Assembly (NCBI GenBank): GCA_024803745.1
Contig: JANJXV010000013.1
Location: 33,646,001 to 33,710,000 of the forward strand
DNA length: 64,000 nt
Direction of reading: 5' to 3'
Origin: Megascapheus bottae
Taxonomy: Eukaryota > Chordata > Mammalia > Rodentia > Geomyidae
Shown here one piece after another: positions 24,650 to 35,813 of this stretch. The notes under the pieces are model-generated. The model saw only the letters and a program-made list of their open reading frames with translations. It had not been told where the DNA came from and ran no database searches. Numbering within the stretch: the first letter of the stretch is position 1; the number at the start of each line of letters is the position of its first letter. The position numbers and the translations under genes are program-made.

Positions 24650-25260
24650 GTTTTTACCTTGTTTCCATGCTAGCCATTTGAAATGTCACTACATATTGCT
24701 GTAATGACAGGTGAGCAAAAGCCAAATCTAGCTTGGCTAACTTACAGCAATCAAGTCTGGGGACCAGCCTAGAGCCCCTGACCCCACTCACAGCATGGAC
24801 TCGAGCCCAGCCTCAGTCCTAACCAGCAGAACTGCCAAGTGGGCCCTGCAATGACCCTTTCAAAAGACCAATTAGGAGGGACGTCAAGGACTTATCGCTG
24901 AAAAGAAAAGACACTGATCACTTTTCTCTCAGCCTTCTCCAGTGAGTTTTGGCAATAAGTATTTTTGTTATTAAAATGCATTTTTATCCATTGGTGTTTT
25001 TTTTAATATAAAAAGCTGTCTCTGTGTCCTTAAGATACTCCAGCATCTTGTATTTTACACCCCCTCCCCTACCTCTACCCTTAGACCAAAAGGCAGCTCC
25101 ACAACCCACGCCTTCCTCCCCATCTGTGATGGAAGGCAATCAGAAGTCACGTTTGTGTGCTTGATCAACAGTGTAAATCAATTAAGCATAGCTATTTTCC
25201 CCCCAGGAAGCCAGCCTTTGCAGATCAGCTTGGCTTAGCCTGATGAGATATGGGAGCTCC
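24650..25260. promoter_or_regulatory. Candidate conserved non-coding block
   Basis: No recognised repeat over 600 bp. It holds taatgacaggtg (24703-24713, TGACAG overlapping a CAGGTG E-box), ccaattagg (24868-24876) and aaatcaattaagc (25175-25187), all homeodomain-type strings. Function is inferred from composition and motifs only. Confidence 0.3.
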
Positions 25261-25976
25261 CCACTCACCATGGCAGACTTCCCACCTGGACAGTGCTGCC
25301 AAGCTCACAACCACCTCTGGCCATGTCCAGCCTTCCTGTACCTGCTAACCATTTTGTTCAATAAGACTGACATATTGATGGATTTGGCCAAAAGGCTATA
25401 TGACTCTGTGTCCCCATTCTAACATAGATAAAACATTGGCCTAGATATTGCATTATATTTTATCCTGAACTTAATGCCTCTCACCTTTTGGTAATAGATT
25501 AATTACAAAGAATAAGGGGAAGGAAGCTGTCCTTAATATTTTGCAATAGTATTTCACAGAAGAAACCTATAGATTCCTTCATTTTTGCTAAGTAACGTGG
25601 AATAAATGAAAAGTCTGGGGGTGGGGGAAGTCAACTGCAGAAAATAGGATGCTGCAAACTACTGAGTTCCCTTGGCTATCAGAGGTGCTGTCAGGTGTGT
25701 GGATGAAGGCATAGATGAATGCAGGTCAACTGAAGGAGGTATGAACAGGACATGTATCTTTATATTTGTCTGATGAATAAATGGTAGGAAAAATACATGA
25801 CACTTCAAGAAGGAAAGAAAATGGATAAACAACAAACAAAATCAATTTGATTATGGAATAATGAGTGTCCTGGCCACATTCCGTTATACTTGGAAACAGA
25901 GGCAGTGCATGGATTTGTTCATTCTCACACTCATTTTCATGTCTGTGTATGAGAGGGAGAGGAAGAGGACATAAGG

Positions 25977-25978
<2 letters not shown>

Positions 25979-26039
<61 letters not shown>
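25979..26039. repeat. (GA)n microsatellite
   Basis: About 30 pure GA units followed by a G run; a polypurine strand able to form a triplex. Confidence 0.95.
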
Positions 26040-26041
<2 letters not shown>

Positions 26042-26429
26042 GGGGGATATCTTCATACCAATTGTGTAAACTTTAAGGAAGATTGCAGTCTATAGTCCTA
26101 AGAATGAAACAGAAATGGAACAAAAAGAAATGGTTTCTTTATAATATGCCAGAAAACCACACTGTCCTACGAGTCTAAAACAGTAGCAAGGGTGTACTTT
26201 TAATTCTCTTTAGAATCTTTGACCTTAGAGATAACACATATGGACCAACCTGCATTGAATTTCTAATTTCAAAAAAAATCACAGTAACTTCTGAAGAACC
26301 CAATGTTATGGAGTATTCCTGAAATAAAAGACATGGAGTCCTTTGCATGACTTATGTGCTAAAAACTCCAGGCTCCCTTGCAGGATCTTCCAGAGTTATT
26401 TTTTCTTAAGCTAAATAAGAAATTATAAT

Positions 26430-26662
26430 GAGATTCTTAGCTGGAGTGTGGTGGCACACATTTTTTATCCCGGGAACTAGAGAGTAAGACGGTGGAAGAT
26501 TGCAGTCTAAGGCTAGCCTTGTGCAAAAAGAATGAGTCCATATCTGAAAAGTAAACTTAAGGAAAAAGAACTGGAAGTGTAGCATGGTGGCACAGCGATT
26601 GCTTAGCAAGCTCATGATCCTAAATTCAAACTCCAGTAAAGCAAACAAACAAGCAAATCTCA
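26430..26662 (+). mobile_element. Composite SINE with Alu/B1-like head and ID-like tail
   Basis: agctggagtgtggtggcaca opens it. The tail is ggtggcacagcgattgctta gcaagctcatgatcctaaat tcaaactccagta plus an AAAC-rich end. This second type of tail ("cctgcctagcaagc...caaaccccagta") differs from that of the Geo-type copies. Confidence 0.55.
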
Positions 26663-26754
26663 AAGGCCCTTTCCCACTCAATGCATGATAAAATGTTTTG
26701 AGGGGAGAAGAGAAAAATCTTAGAAAAGATATCTAGAGAATTACAAAATATTAG

Positions 26755-26920
26755 AGATAGAAATGCTGATATCAGTTAGTACATTTCCATTTATTATGTA
26801 AAGAAAGTGAAGGTCACAGAAACAAAGAACACCCAAAGTTACATCACTAGAACAGTGAGCAAACCATGTATATAAAGGACATTCTTTACTTTCAGTCCAA
26901 CATTCTTCGTGGGACAACAG
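26755..26920 (-). mobile_element. MIR SINE fragment
   Basis: agaaagtgaaggtcacagaa, then cccaaagttacatcactaga acagtgagcaaacc follows MIR in reverse. Confidence 0.5.
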
Positions 26921-26940
26921 AATAAAAGAAAGCAAACAGA

Positions 26941-27165
26941 GCACAGGTGGCTCATGCCTGTAATCCTAACTACTCAGGAGGCTGGCTGAGATCTGAGGAT
27001 TGTGGTTCAAAACCAGTCTGGGCATGGAAGTCTGTGAGACTCTTATCTTCAATTAACTGTCAGAATGCTGGAAGTGGCACTGTGGCTAAGCATGGTAGAG
27101 CAGTAGCCTTGAGCTGAAGAGCTCAGAGTCAATGTCCAACCCAGAGTACAAGCTCCATGACTGAT
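26941..27165 (+). mobile_element. Composite (Geo/ID-like) SINE, near full length
   Basis: Head ggctcatgcctgtaatccta actactcaggagg, middle gatctgaggattgtggttca, linker cttcaattaactgtcaga, ID-like half ggaagtggcactgtggctaa and agccttgagctgaagagctc, end gtacaagctccatgactgat. The tail has become the GAAA array that follows. Confidence 0.88.
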
Positions 27166-27167
27166 GA

Positions 27168-27231
<64 letters not shown>

Positions 27232-27247
27232 AAAGAAAGAAAGAAAA
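27163..27247. repeat. (GAAA)n microsatellite grown from a SINE tail
   Basis: About 20 GAAA units with one slip (aaaaga), directly joined to the 3' end of the SINE. Confidence 0.95.
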
Positions 27248-27449
27248 TGATTTCCTATTGAAAAAGCAGATTTACAACTATCCCTATCCCAAGCAACTTA
27301 AATCCTGACTTAATAGGACTGAATTTAATGCTCCATTCACTTCTACAGGAAAAAGGCAGAAAGATGAATCTTAACCAGGAGTCAGTCTGTAAGGAATCAT
27401 TTTAGGAATACAGTTACAGCAAACTCACAAACACATGTAGTGTCAAAGT

Positions 27450-27615
27450 CAGTTGTTCACAGTCATTATTGGGCATGAAAATCACCCCAGGTGCTAAAAT
27501 GCAGATTTCTTGCACCATTGCCAAAGGTTCTGATTCTTGTTTGCTAAGTGCCCAGGCATTGGATTAACAAATTCTCAGAGCAGAGCTGAAACTTGTACTG
27601 GGCAAGCCCATCTGT
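27450..27615. mobile_element. MER5-like (hAT/Charlie) DNA transposon fragment
   Basis: gaaaatcaccccaggtgcta aaatgcagatttcttgc and the later gttctgattc...gcccaggcattgg recall the MER5A family ("agaatcacctggggagc...aaatgcagattcc"). No clear inverted ends remain. Confidence 0.5.
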
Positions 27616-29226
27616 TAAAGGTGCACAAGCCAGGATTAAAAAAAAAAATTCTGAGCATGCTCAGAGATACCTGAAAATACAGTTTAAAATTCTTACAAAA
27701 TTTTTCAGTAATTATCAAGGCTAAGGAATTTTTGTTTAGTCCTCATCTGCCAGAGTTTTGTTTATCCATGGTGTGTTACTTTCTGTGCACAGCTAACATG
27801 TTCATAAATAAATACAAGGTTCCTAAAGTGGGACTTTTCTGGGACTATGGAATATCTGCTTTGAAATAGATATCACTATGACAACTCTAATTTTATAATA
27901 AAGAAACTCAAACTTCCCAGTATAGAAAATATTAAACTATGGCTTTTGAAATGTTGTGTCTCTTGAGATTTTTCTGCAATTGGAAATGTTCAAGTCTTTA
28001 TAAAATGGAAGCTATGGTGGTGTTTCTAGGTCAGGTTATGAGGAGAGGTCCTGATAAGAAGCTCATAAAATATTCAGTAAAGCAGTTTTCAAATCTACCA
28101 AGTTTCACATAGATGCACTTTCTTTGGTACAATGCGATTCCAGAAAGAAACTCCCTTTAACAAAGTTACCTGGAATCAGCAATAACATCTTTTGGCTCCT
28201 TCTCCACAAACCTTCCATATGCATGGTAAAATTGTACAACACATGCCATATGAAATATTTCCTTCTGTTTCAAAATTCTGAGCAGAGCACATGTATTGGG
28301 ATAATTAGTTTTACCTGAAGATGGAAAGTACTTTCAGAAAGCCAAACAGATAGTCTTCCCATCCCCTGGCCTCTAACTGCAAATTAAAAGGACACGGCTT
28401 GAACTATCTAGAGGCAAATTATAGCAAGGGGGTTTTATCTGAAAGTCCAAAAGACATCTGTTCCACCATGTAGAGCACATGGAGACTTGAGCAGGAGAGA
28501 TACAACACAGGGAAGCGCGGCTGCTACGAACACACACAGGGCATTTTGTGCTTGGCACACATCAGACCAGGTGCACCTGAATATGGAATGGTGATGGACA
28601 GATGGGAGTTTTCCACTCTGCTTATGGAATTTTCTTTTTAAATCCTGAGGATGTTGTATCTGTGGTGAATGTCACCTCTTTGAGTGTGTTAGGCCATATT
28701 TTTTTTTGCTTTTTTGCATATTTTATTTTGGCATAGTTCTACTTCCCTTGGCCACAATATATCTTCAAATGAAGGAAACATTTACCAACCAGGATCAAGA
28801 ATCTCCAGATGTCATATTGTTGGGATATGGGTTCCACTAAAAGCAATCTGAGAAATATAAAGTACCAATATAAAGTGGGACAACCACTCTGAGAAATGGT
28901 CTGGTTATTCCTCAAGAAATCAAACAGCATTATCATATAACCCAGCTATTTTTAAATCTGAATATATACCCCAAAAAAGACAAAAGAAAAACTTGATCAT
29001 TAAATATTTGTATAAATGTGTTCATAGCAGTATTAGCCACAAGAGTTAATATACAGAAGCAACAGAGCCCATTGGCAAATGAATGAATAAATGCAACGTA
29101 GCATATATGTAACAAGGACTATTATTCAATCATAAAAGCAAAAGAAGTCCTGACGTATGCTACTACCATATCACAGCTGAAGACATGTTGAGTAAAAAAT
29201 GCTAAACAAAAAGACAAAAGATTGTA

Positions 29227-29636
29227 TTGTTGAACTAAAAGGCATTTGCCTTAATCTAGCCTCTGCATTTGAATGATAAAGTCCAGTTCAAAGAGGACTT
29301 CATATATACTGAACTCTAACCTAGCTTGATATATAAGTTGTAACCTAGCCAGAGTAAATTGCTGCAACCAAGCAACTAAGCCACAGCCAATCACACAGCA
29401 AATGATCCCTTAGCTAATCCCAGGCTGAAAAATTCCACCCAAGTAAGGCAAACAACAAACTGCATCAAATGAGGTGATCTCTGTATATCATTTCCTGTTT
29501 TTCTCTGGTTACAAAAATAGCTACCATATTGTAAGAGGGGGCATTGTTAACCAGTTACCCTCTAGAATGCTGCCAGATTCTAGAAAAATTTGCTTGCTCA
29601 AGTAAACTTTATTCGATGTAAATGGTCTGAAGGGTA
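29227..29636 (+). mobile_element. Solo-LTR-like insertion within the L1
   Basis: About 410 bp of non-L1 sequence interrupts the L1. It has a CCAAT element (cagccaatcacacag) mid-way, an A/T-rich TATA-like stretch (ttacaaaaatag), and a T-rich 3' part with agtaaactttattc as a possible polyadenylation region. Length and order fit a solo LTR of a gammaretrovirus-like or ERVL-type element. No clear TG...CA ends or target duplication were resolved, and there is no internal viral gene, so this is a suggestion. Confidence 0.4.
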
Positions 29637-29781
29637 CTATTCCATTTATAAAAAGTACGTATGGTCATCATTTAATGAATAGAAAAAAATTCACTTGATG
29701 GAAAATTCTGAAGATAGATGGCATTATCTGTTATACAGTGACATGAATGGAGGTAATGTTCTACTTAAAGATGGTTGTAAG

Positions 29782-30045
29782 GGTCTGGCACCTCGGCCTT
29801 GTCAGCCTTGCTACTCAGAAGTCTGAGATCTGAGGATCGTGGTTCAAAGCCATCCCGGGCAGGAAATTCTGTGACAACCTTGTCTCCAATTAACTACTGA
29901 AAACTGTTAATAGAGCTATGTGGCTCAAGTTGTTCTGCACTAACAAGGAAGAAAGAAAAAAAAAAACCCTCAGGGACAGTGCCCAGGACCTGAGTTCAAG
30001 CCCCAGAATCAGCACCAGAAAAAAAGAAAGAAAAAAGAAAAAAAA
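29782..30045 (+). mobile_element. Composite (Geo/ID-like) SINE inserted in the L1
   Basis: gagatctgaggatcgtggtt caaagccatcccgggcagga, then ctccaattaactactgaaa, then tgcccaggacctgagttcaa gccccagaatc and an A-rich tail. The flanks gttgtaag and gttacgag may be a worn target duplication. The ID-like half carries an A-rich internal expansion. Confidence 0.82.
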
Positions 30046-30099
30046 GTTACGAGGGTAATATTTCTGGTTTGTATATTTCACAACAATAATGCATCTAGG

Positions 30100-31830
30100 A
30101 AATTGTGATGTTTGACATTGTACCACAGATAATCACTGAAAAAGACTCAGTGAGAATTCTGTTTTGGCTACAGCAAAGTTGAGAGCCAGCAAATGTACCA
30201 TTGCTAGGGTGGTAAAGACCAAAGGAGACGGGTACTTGGCTGACTTCACAGTCTGAGTCCAGTACCTTGAAGCTGGCACAGCATGAGAAGGACCTTTGTA
30301 AACAGAAATGACCAGAGAAGTTGACTCTAGTGATGAAAATCTACTTTATGAAGAATAAATACTCTTCTGGCCCTCACATACTTATGCAAAAAGTCGTGCT
30401 GACAATTTAATCTCTAGAATTTTTTCCTTTCGTCTTGTTTCAGATTCTAAAGGTAAGCAGCATATATTTCCTATCACAGATGGAACCATAGCTATGGTCC
30501 AGGAGATTATCTTGCGTAAACATTCAGGCAGAGATGCTGGGAAGTCTCTGTCTTGAATAAATTCATTTGATGAACTTGTGAATTGTAAGCCAGGAAGTTG
30601 TTATGGCTTCTTCAGGTGCTGTCAGGCCCAGGGGCCTGGGAAGCAAGTCTTGAAGGGAGTCCTAGGGGAAATTATTTAGTGAGCCATGTAATGACCTGGA
30701 CTGAAGAATCTGGACAGCTTTGCCTGGATTCTGGGTACAGTGTGAAAAAACTAAAAGTTTGAGTTACCTTTGAATACTTGTTCATCATTACCTATTTCCT
30801 GCTTTTCATAGTAAAAAGTCTTATTCCCAAAGAGTAATCAAATTCATTTACAATTTTTAAACTTGACAGTAGTTTGAAAATAAGAAAACAAACAAACAAA
30901 CAAACAAACAAAATCCAAACCAAATTCTCTTAAAGTTCCATCTTCCCCCAATACGAACTCATTCTGACTCATCTTGAAAGAGGTAAAAGTCACCACAAAC
31001 TTACAGACTCAACATAAGCATGAAGGAATCATAAGAATTCAATATTCATAACAAGACTTTGATATTAATAATTAGATGACATTAAAATCACTGCCTAATT
31101 TTAAAATAATAGGAAGATGCCAAGTATGTTCAGAAATACTCTTAAAAGGGAAGGGAACAATTAGTCTCTTTTAAGACTTTTAAGCATTATTTAAAACAAT
31201 GACTTCCTTCATTTGGGGAAAAAAATCTGCATTTCTATTTCTGGCTAACACTCTATTTTCCTGGACTGGATCTCCATGAAAAGTTTACTAATGTCCAAAT
31301 ACTTACAAACAAGGAGTCCTTTCCTATGCCTTCCCATGTCATCTAATAAAAAGCCCCTGTAGTACTTTAATTGATGGAAACTGAAGTAAATAGATGCACT
31401 TATTACCCACATGGCAACAAGTATGGAAAAGGGCAGTTCCTATCATCTGGCATTCATAGGATGGATGGAAAATTTAATAAGAATTCTAAAAAGGCTCAGA
31501 CAAAAGTGTTTTTTCTTTCTTTCTTTCTTTTAAATCTGGAAAGAAGAGTTCTACAGGAGAGAATAGTCGAGGAAAAGAGTCTTACTGATAGAAGGAAGAC
31601 AGATTGACCTTTCTAAAGAAACTACAACTTTAAAAGGAGGTGCAACTGAACTGAGTGACTTTGGATTGAATTCTTTCATTTTTATTCAAATGGCACATTT
31701 ATAGGTTGAAGACAAGAGATTAGAAATCCCTATCACCTTTTTATTTCACTATAAAGAGTTTAGTTACTATTTATTCTGGAAAATTCTAAAATATCTGAAA
31801 TAATACTGAAAACTCTGGGGGGAAAAAGTA
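30100..31830. other. MPPED2: Unique intron sequence
   Basis: Holds an (AAAC)n run at 30887-30912 and a short (TTTC)n at 31511-31530. No exon or interspersed repeat recognised. Confidence 0.45.
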
Positions 31831-31835
31831 AGCTA

Positions 31836-32038
31836 GGTGTACTGGCACATAACTGTAACTCCTAGCTACCCAGATAGAAACAAAGCATCACCAATTGAGG
31901 TCACTCCAGGTGGGTCAGTCCATTTCAAAACCAGGTCAGGTATGGATGGTGGTACAGTACTGCAATTCCAGCTATCTCAAAGGCAAAGACACTAGGGGCA
32001 TGGCCCATGTGGTTGAGCATTTACTTAGTAAAGACAAG
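31836..32038 (+). mobile_element. Composite SINE, second tail type
   Basis: gctaggtgtactggcacata actgtaactcctagctaccc is the head. ctaggggcatggcccatgtg gttgagcatttacttagtaa agacaaggccctgaattc is the ID-like tail. The next SINE is inserted in its tail. Confidence 0.55.
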
Positions 32039-32050
32039 GCCCTGAATTCT

Positions 32051-32295
32051 GTTTTTTGGTTTTGTTGTTGTTGTTGGTCATGGGACTTGAACTCTGAGCC
32101 TGGGTGTTGTCCCTGAGCTCTTCAGCTCACGGTTACTGCCCTATCCCTTGAGCCACAGCGACACTTCTATTTTTCTGATGATTAATTGAAGATAAGAGTC
32201 TCATAGACTTTTTAGTGTCTGGGCTGGCTGTGATCCTCAGATCTCAGCCTCCTGAGTAGCTAGGATTACAGGTGTGAGCCACTGCACCTGGCTAA
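32051..32295 (-). mobile_element. Composite (Geo/ID-like) SINE with perfect target-site duplication
   Basis: In plus-strand order: gtcatgggacttgaactctg, cttgagccacagcgacactt, gatgattaattgaagataag, tcagatctcagcctcctgag tagctaggattacaggtgtg. The 12-bp duplication gccctgaattct flanks it at 32039-32050 and 32296-32307. Confidence 0.92.
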
Positions 32296-32467
32296 GCCCT
32301 GAATTCTTTATTCACCAGTATTCTCAATAAATGATAAATACACAGGACAAAAAAATATGTGTAAGTATGTAAAAACTCTGAGCTTCTTATCCCCAGAGTA
32401 AACAGCTCATAGTTGGGGAATATATCTGCTGTCTTCCTCTATGTCTCCAGTGTGTGTCTGTGTGTAT

Positions 32468-32695
32468 GTGTGTGTACTGGTTCAAGGACTTGAACTTAGG
32501 GCTTATGTACTGGCACTGAGCATTTTTGCTTAAGGCTAACACTCCATCAGTTGAACTATAACTCCACTTTTCGCTTTTTGGTAGGAAATCGGAGATAAAA
32601 ATTTCATACACCTTCTTACCAGGAGCTGGGATCCTCAGATCTCAGCTTCTTGAGTAGTTAGGATTATAGGTGTGAACCAGTAGCACCTGGCTCGT
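32468..32695 (-). mobile_element. Composite (Geo/ID-like) SINE
   Basis: ttcaaggacttgaacttagg, gaactataactccacttttc, gatcctcagatctcagcttc and gttaggattataggtgtgaa appear in order. A TG-rich tract on the left is its decayed tail. Confidence 0.82.
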
Positions 32696-33418
32696 CCATA
32701 TCTCTTTATGAACAGCCCCAAATTCCATTTGCCAACTTAGAATGACTAGTTTCCATCATCTAGATAAAAAGTTGGTATCTGAAACATCTGCTTTTTGCCA
32801 CTTGTCAGAAAATCGCTGAACTGTTCTGCTTTACAGAAGAATGTTTGATAAAATTCAGAGATAAATCTAGGAATATTCAAAGCTATCCCTATTTCTCATG
32901 CTTACTCCATCTACTTTGAAGGTAATGATTTCATAAAATTACAGATGTATTATTTATAATTACTTGGCATGTGATGGTGTCAGGATGTAGATAGGGAAGC
33001 TTCCCAGGAAGTTGATTGGATTGAGAAGTCAATACTAATAGCCTCGAGAGACCCAGACAGTGGTTCCATTCTACAGTCCAATACAACTCAGGTAATAGCT
33101 GGCACTAAGCAGTTTCTGTCAGATTTGTTTCCTGCACTTACAAGGCACAGGATGGAGCTGGCATACATTCCTCCCAAAGCTGTGCAGGTGAGATGAAACG
33201 CTCATCGTAAGTCCCTGCCTTTGGAATTCATGTTGGGATGGTGAGGCGATGAGAGCATGGAATTAGTGCAAGCAGAAATAGTGATATGGAGACCATAACA
33301 CACTTGTATCTGGTTCATGCTTACGTTTTAAGCTTACTTTTCCTTTGCACACATATAATATTGTATTTTTTCTAAGCCTTTGTGGTCTTTGATAATAGGA
33401 ATCTAAAGGAATAGTAAA

Positions 33419-33420
<2 letters not shown>

Positions 33421-33465
<45 letters not shown>
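33421..33465. repeat. (GT)n microsatellite
   Basis: About 22 GT units. Confidence 0.95.
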
Positions 33466-33468
<3 letters not shown>

Positions 33469-33773
33469 AATGGTGCTGGTAAATAGAATATCACTGAAAG
33501 CTACTTCCTGACTTGAAGTAATTATAAAATCTTTCATAAAGAAGCCACCATCCCATTTGTATTCCCATTCAAAGCCCTTATCAGAACCTAGTGCTTTCCT
33601 ATGCTTTTTCAGTGTCTCTTCCCCTTGTCCGAAAGTAAGCTCCATTAGACCATCAACTTCACTCTGAAGCCTAGCCAAAGATATCTTGCAAACTGTTCCT
33701 TGAATGACAACAATTAAACTGATAGTTGCTTTTATCTTAGAATCTCTAAATCATCACTACTTTCAAGTTAAAG

Positions 33774-34026
33774 GATTTGTTTTGTTTTGTTTTGTTTTGG
33801 TGGTGGTGAGGCTTGAACTCAGAGCCAGTGTGTGGTCCCTGAACTTTCTGTGCTCAAGGCTAGAGCTCTACCACTTTAAATCATAGCATCCCTTTTGGTT
33901 TTCTTGTGATTAATTGGAGATAAGAATATTATAGACTTACTCTTCCAGTATGGCTTCAGACCACCATCTTCAGATCTCAGCAACCTGAGTAGCTAGGATT
34001 ATATATGTGAGCCACTGCCACCTAGC
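33774..34026 (-). mobile_element. Composite (Geo/ID-like) SINE with near-perfect target duplication
   Basis: A (TTTTG)n tail is followed by gaggcttgaactcagagcca, tgtgattaattggagataag, cagatctcagcaacctgagt agctaggattatatatg. The flanks tcaagttaaag (33763-33773) and tcaaattaaag (34027-34037) differ at one of 11 bases. Confidence 0.88.
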
Positions 34027-34707
34027 TCAAATTAAAGTTTTTGGTGTCTGAAACAGAACAAATTTTTCTTGAGTCAGGACTCAACTTGAGAGCAAGATCT
34101 TACAGGCACTTTAGAAAAGGAATGTGGTTTTAGAAACTGAAATAATCCACGCCCTAGGGTTGGCGTGACAATGGGAAGAGATGTTGCTGCTGTTCACCAG
34201 GACAACTCAATGGCTTGGCCTATAATAGCTGATTCAGCAGATGTTGGGCCCACTGAAAAAAAAGTTTGGAAGCTAGACTCCAGCGTGGGGGGTCAGTGGG
34301 TAAAGGAGTCTGGAAACTTTAATTGGCAATGGTTACTCTGTCCTAAGACTCAGAGGGAGCAGAGCAAAGGCAGGAAATAAGTCTGAACATAAAGAGCAAA
34401 GATGAACATTGTCCCAAGTTCTAAAGCATTAATGCTGAAAGCATGTTGTCAGAATGGCTCTCTGTTTGCCTAAGGACGAATGGTTCTACTTTGTCTTCCT
34501 CCACTTCAAATGTCTTTTCAATTGCAACTGGAACAGGCCTTTTCATTCTCAAAGAACAATGTAATTTTGAATAAAATGCATTTGAAAGAGATAATCATTA
34601 AGACTCATACTATCATCATACTCCATAGACTTCTGTGCAGACTGCATTTGGTTAAAACCATAGTTAATACTATATCTGTTTGAAGATACTTCCGAGTCAC
34701 TGAGGTG

Positions 34708-34710
<3 letters not shown>

Positions 34711-34771
<61 letters not shown>
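34711..34771. repeat. (GT)n microsatellite
   Basis: About 30 pure GT units, the longest dinucleotide array of its kind in the window. Confidence 0.96.
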
Positions 34772-34772
<1 letters not shown>

Positions 34773-35229
34773 AGGGTAGCATATGCTTTATCCATCCACA
34801 CACATTTTGAGTTTTTCCTTCACATGCATGACAGAAGACTTCATGGAAGTATTCATCTGTGTTTGGTTTTCACTTTCTGACTCTAAGAAAGTCTTTGTGT
34901 TCATTCCCTTGCAAAGGGCAAAGTGAATAGATCCTAATAAGCCCATCATAGGAACAGCTGTGTAATGTTCCTTAGAAGGAAAATTATGTCCCCACTCCCA
35001 GGTTTGGAGCGATTCCAACCCAGGGAAAACACAGCAATCTCATGCCTTCAAGGATCCATATAATGGCACCAAATACCCCGCCAGTGGTACTGAAGAAATT
35101 GCACATGGCTCCGACTGGATGGCACAGATATTCTCAAAGGCTTGAGTTGGGAGCCAAGGCTAATGGAACCCTCCAACATGGAGTGTTATCTCTTCCTTCT
35201 TAGGCTAAAGAGCAAGGTCTCCAATTTAG

Positions 35230-35620
35230 ATTCAGTTCTACTCTAACAACAAACAAAAACATTGATGTGAAATTATTTGCATCTGCAGATCACAGTGGAG
35301 CCACATTCACACCTGCTGCACACGTTTAAATGTTTAAAAACTCAAATTACTGGTGCATAGTTATTGCTCCCGCCTTGAGCTTTCGTCAAGCCATGCAGCT
35401 GTGGCATTTGGGAGGGTGTGAGAGGTGTGGTTACATTTAGCATCCTTACCACTGAGACAGACTCACCAAAACCACAATAAAGCCAAGAAACGATCGGTGG
35501 GTGTTGGTTAGAGATCACTGGGAACAGACGACTGTGTACATTCTACACAGCTCCCTCAGACGGACCCCGAATCAAGTAAAAGATGCCGTGAATTGCAACA
35601 GAGGGTTCCAAGCTTCAGTC
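35230..35620. promoter_or_regulatory. Candidate conserved non-coding block
   Basis: Non-repetitive sequence with several CpGs (cccgccttgagctttcgtca, aaacgatcggtgg, cagacggaccccgaatc), unusual for the AT-rich surroundings, and a paired cacgtttaaatgtttaaaa. Regulatory function is only a guess. Confidence 0.25.
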
Positions 35621-35791
35621 CTGATGTGCTGGAACTGTGATTCATTTGCTACATCTGTGCCCCACCTGTGCTAATATTTACCAAATCTTTCTCCCCATAT
35701 GGACTCACTTTCATTACTAAAATAAATTTATCCTGACCCTAAACAACAATATTCATGAAATCACAAGAGTGGTGTGCCATACACAGCAGGC

Positions 35792-35813
35792 ATGCACACA
35801 CACACACACACAC
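35792..35813. repeat. Short (CA)n run
   Basis: About 10 CA units followed by atatcacatcacatgcac. Confidence 0.85.

Larger units (their letters stand above)
28745..30095 (+). mobile_element. Ancient L1 (L1M-type) 3' region in sense, with two nested insertions
   Basis: atataacccagctatttt, gtgttcatagcagtattagc, aatgaatgaataaatgcaac and ttattcaatcataaaagc are L1M 3' marks. The L1 stops at about 29226, resumes as tattccatttataaaaagta at 29637, stops at 29781 (taaagatggttgtaag) and ends gtttgtatatttcacaacaa taatgc after 30046. The two gaps hold an LTR-like block and a composite SINE. Confidence 0.8.

Noticed and set aside
33403..33678. 91-codon minus-strand frame ending in Thr-His repeats
   Set aside because: The Thr-His end is a GT microsatellite and the rest has no recognised family; the plus strand (ccgaaagtaagctccatt) faintly recalls an old L2-like repeat.
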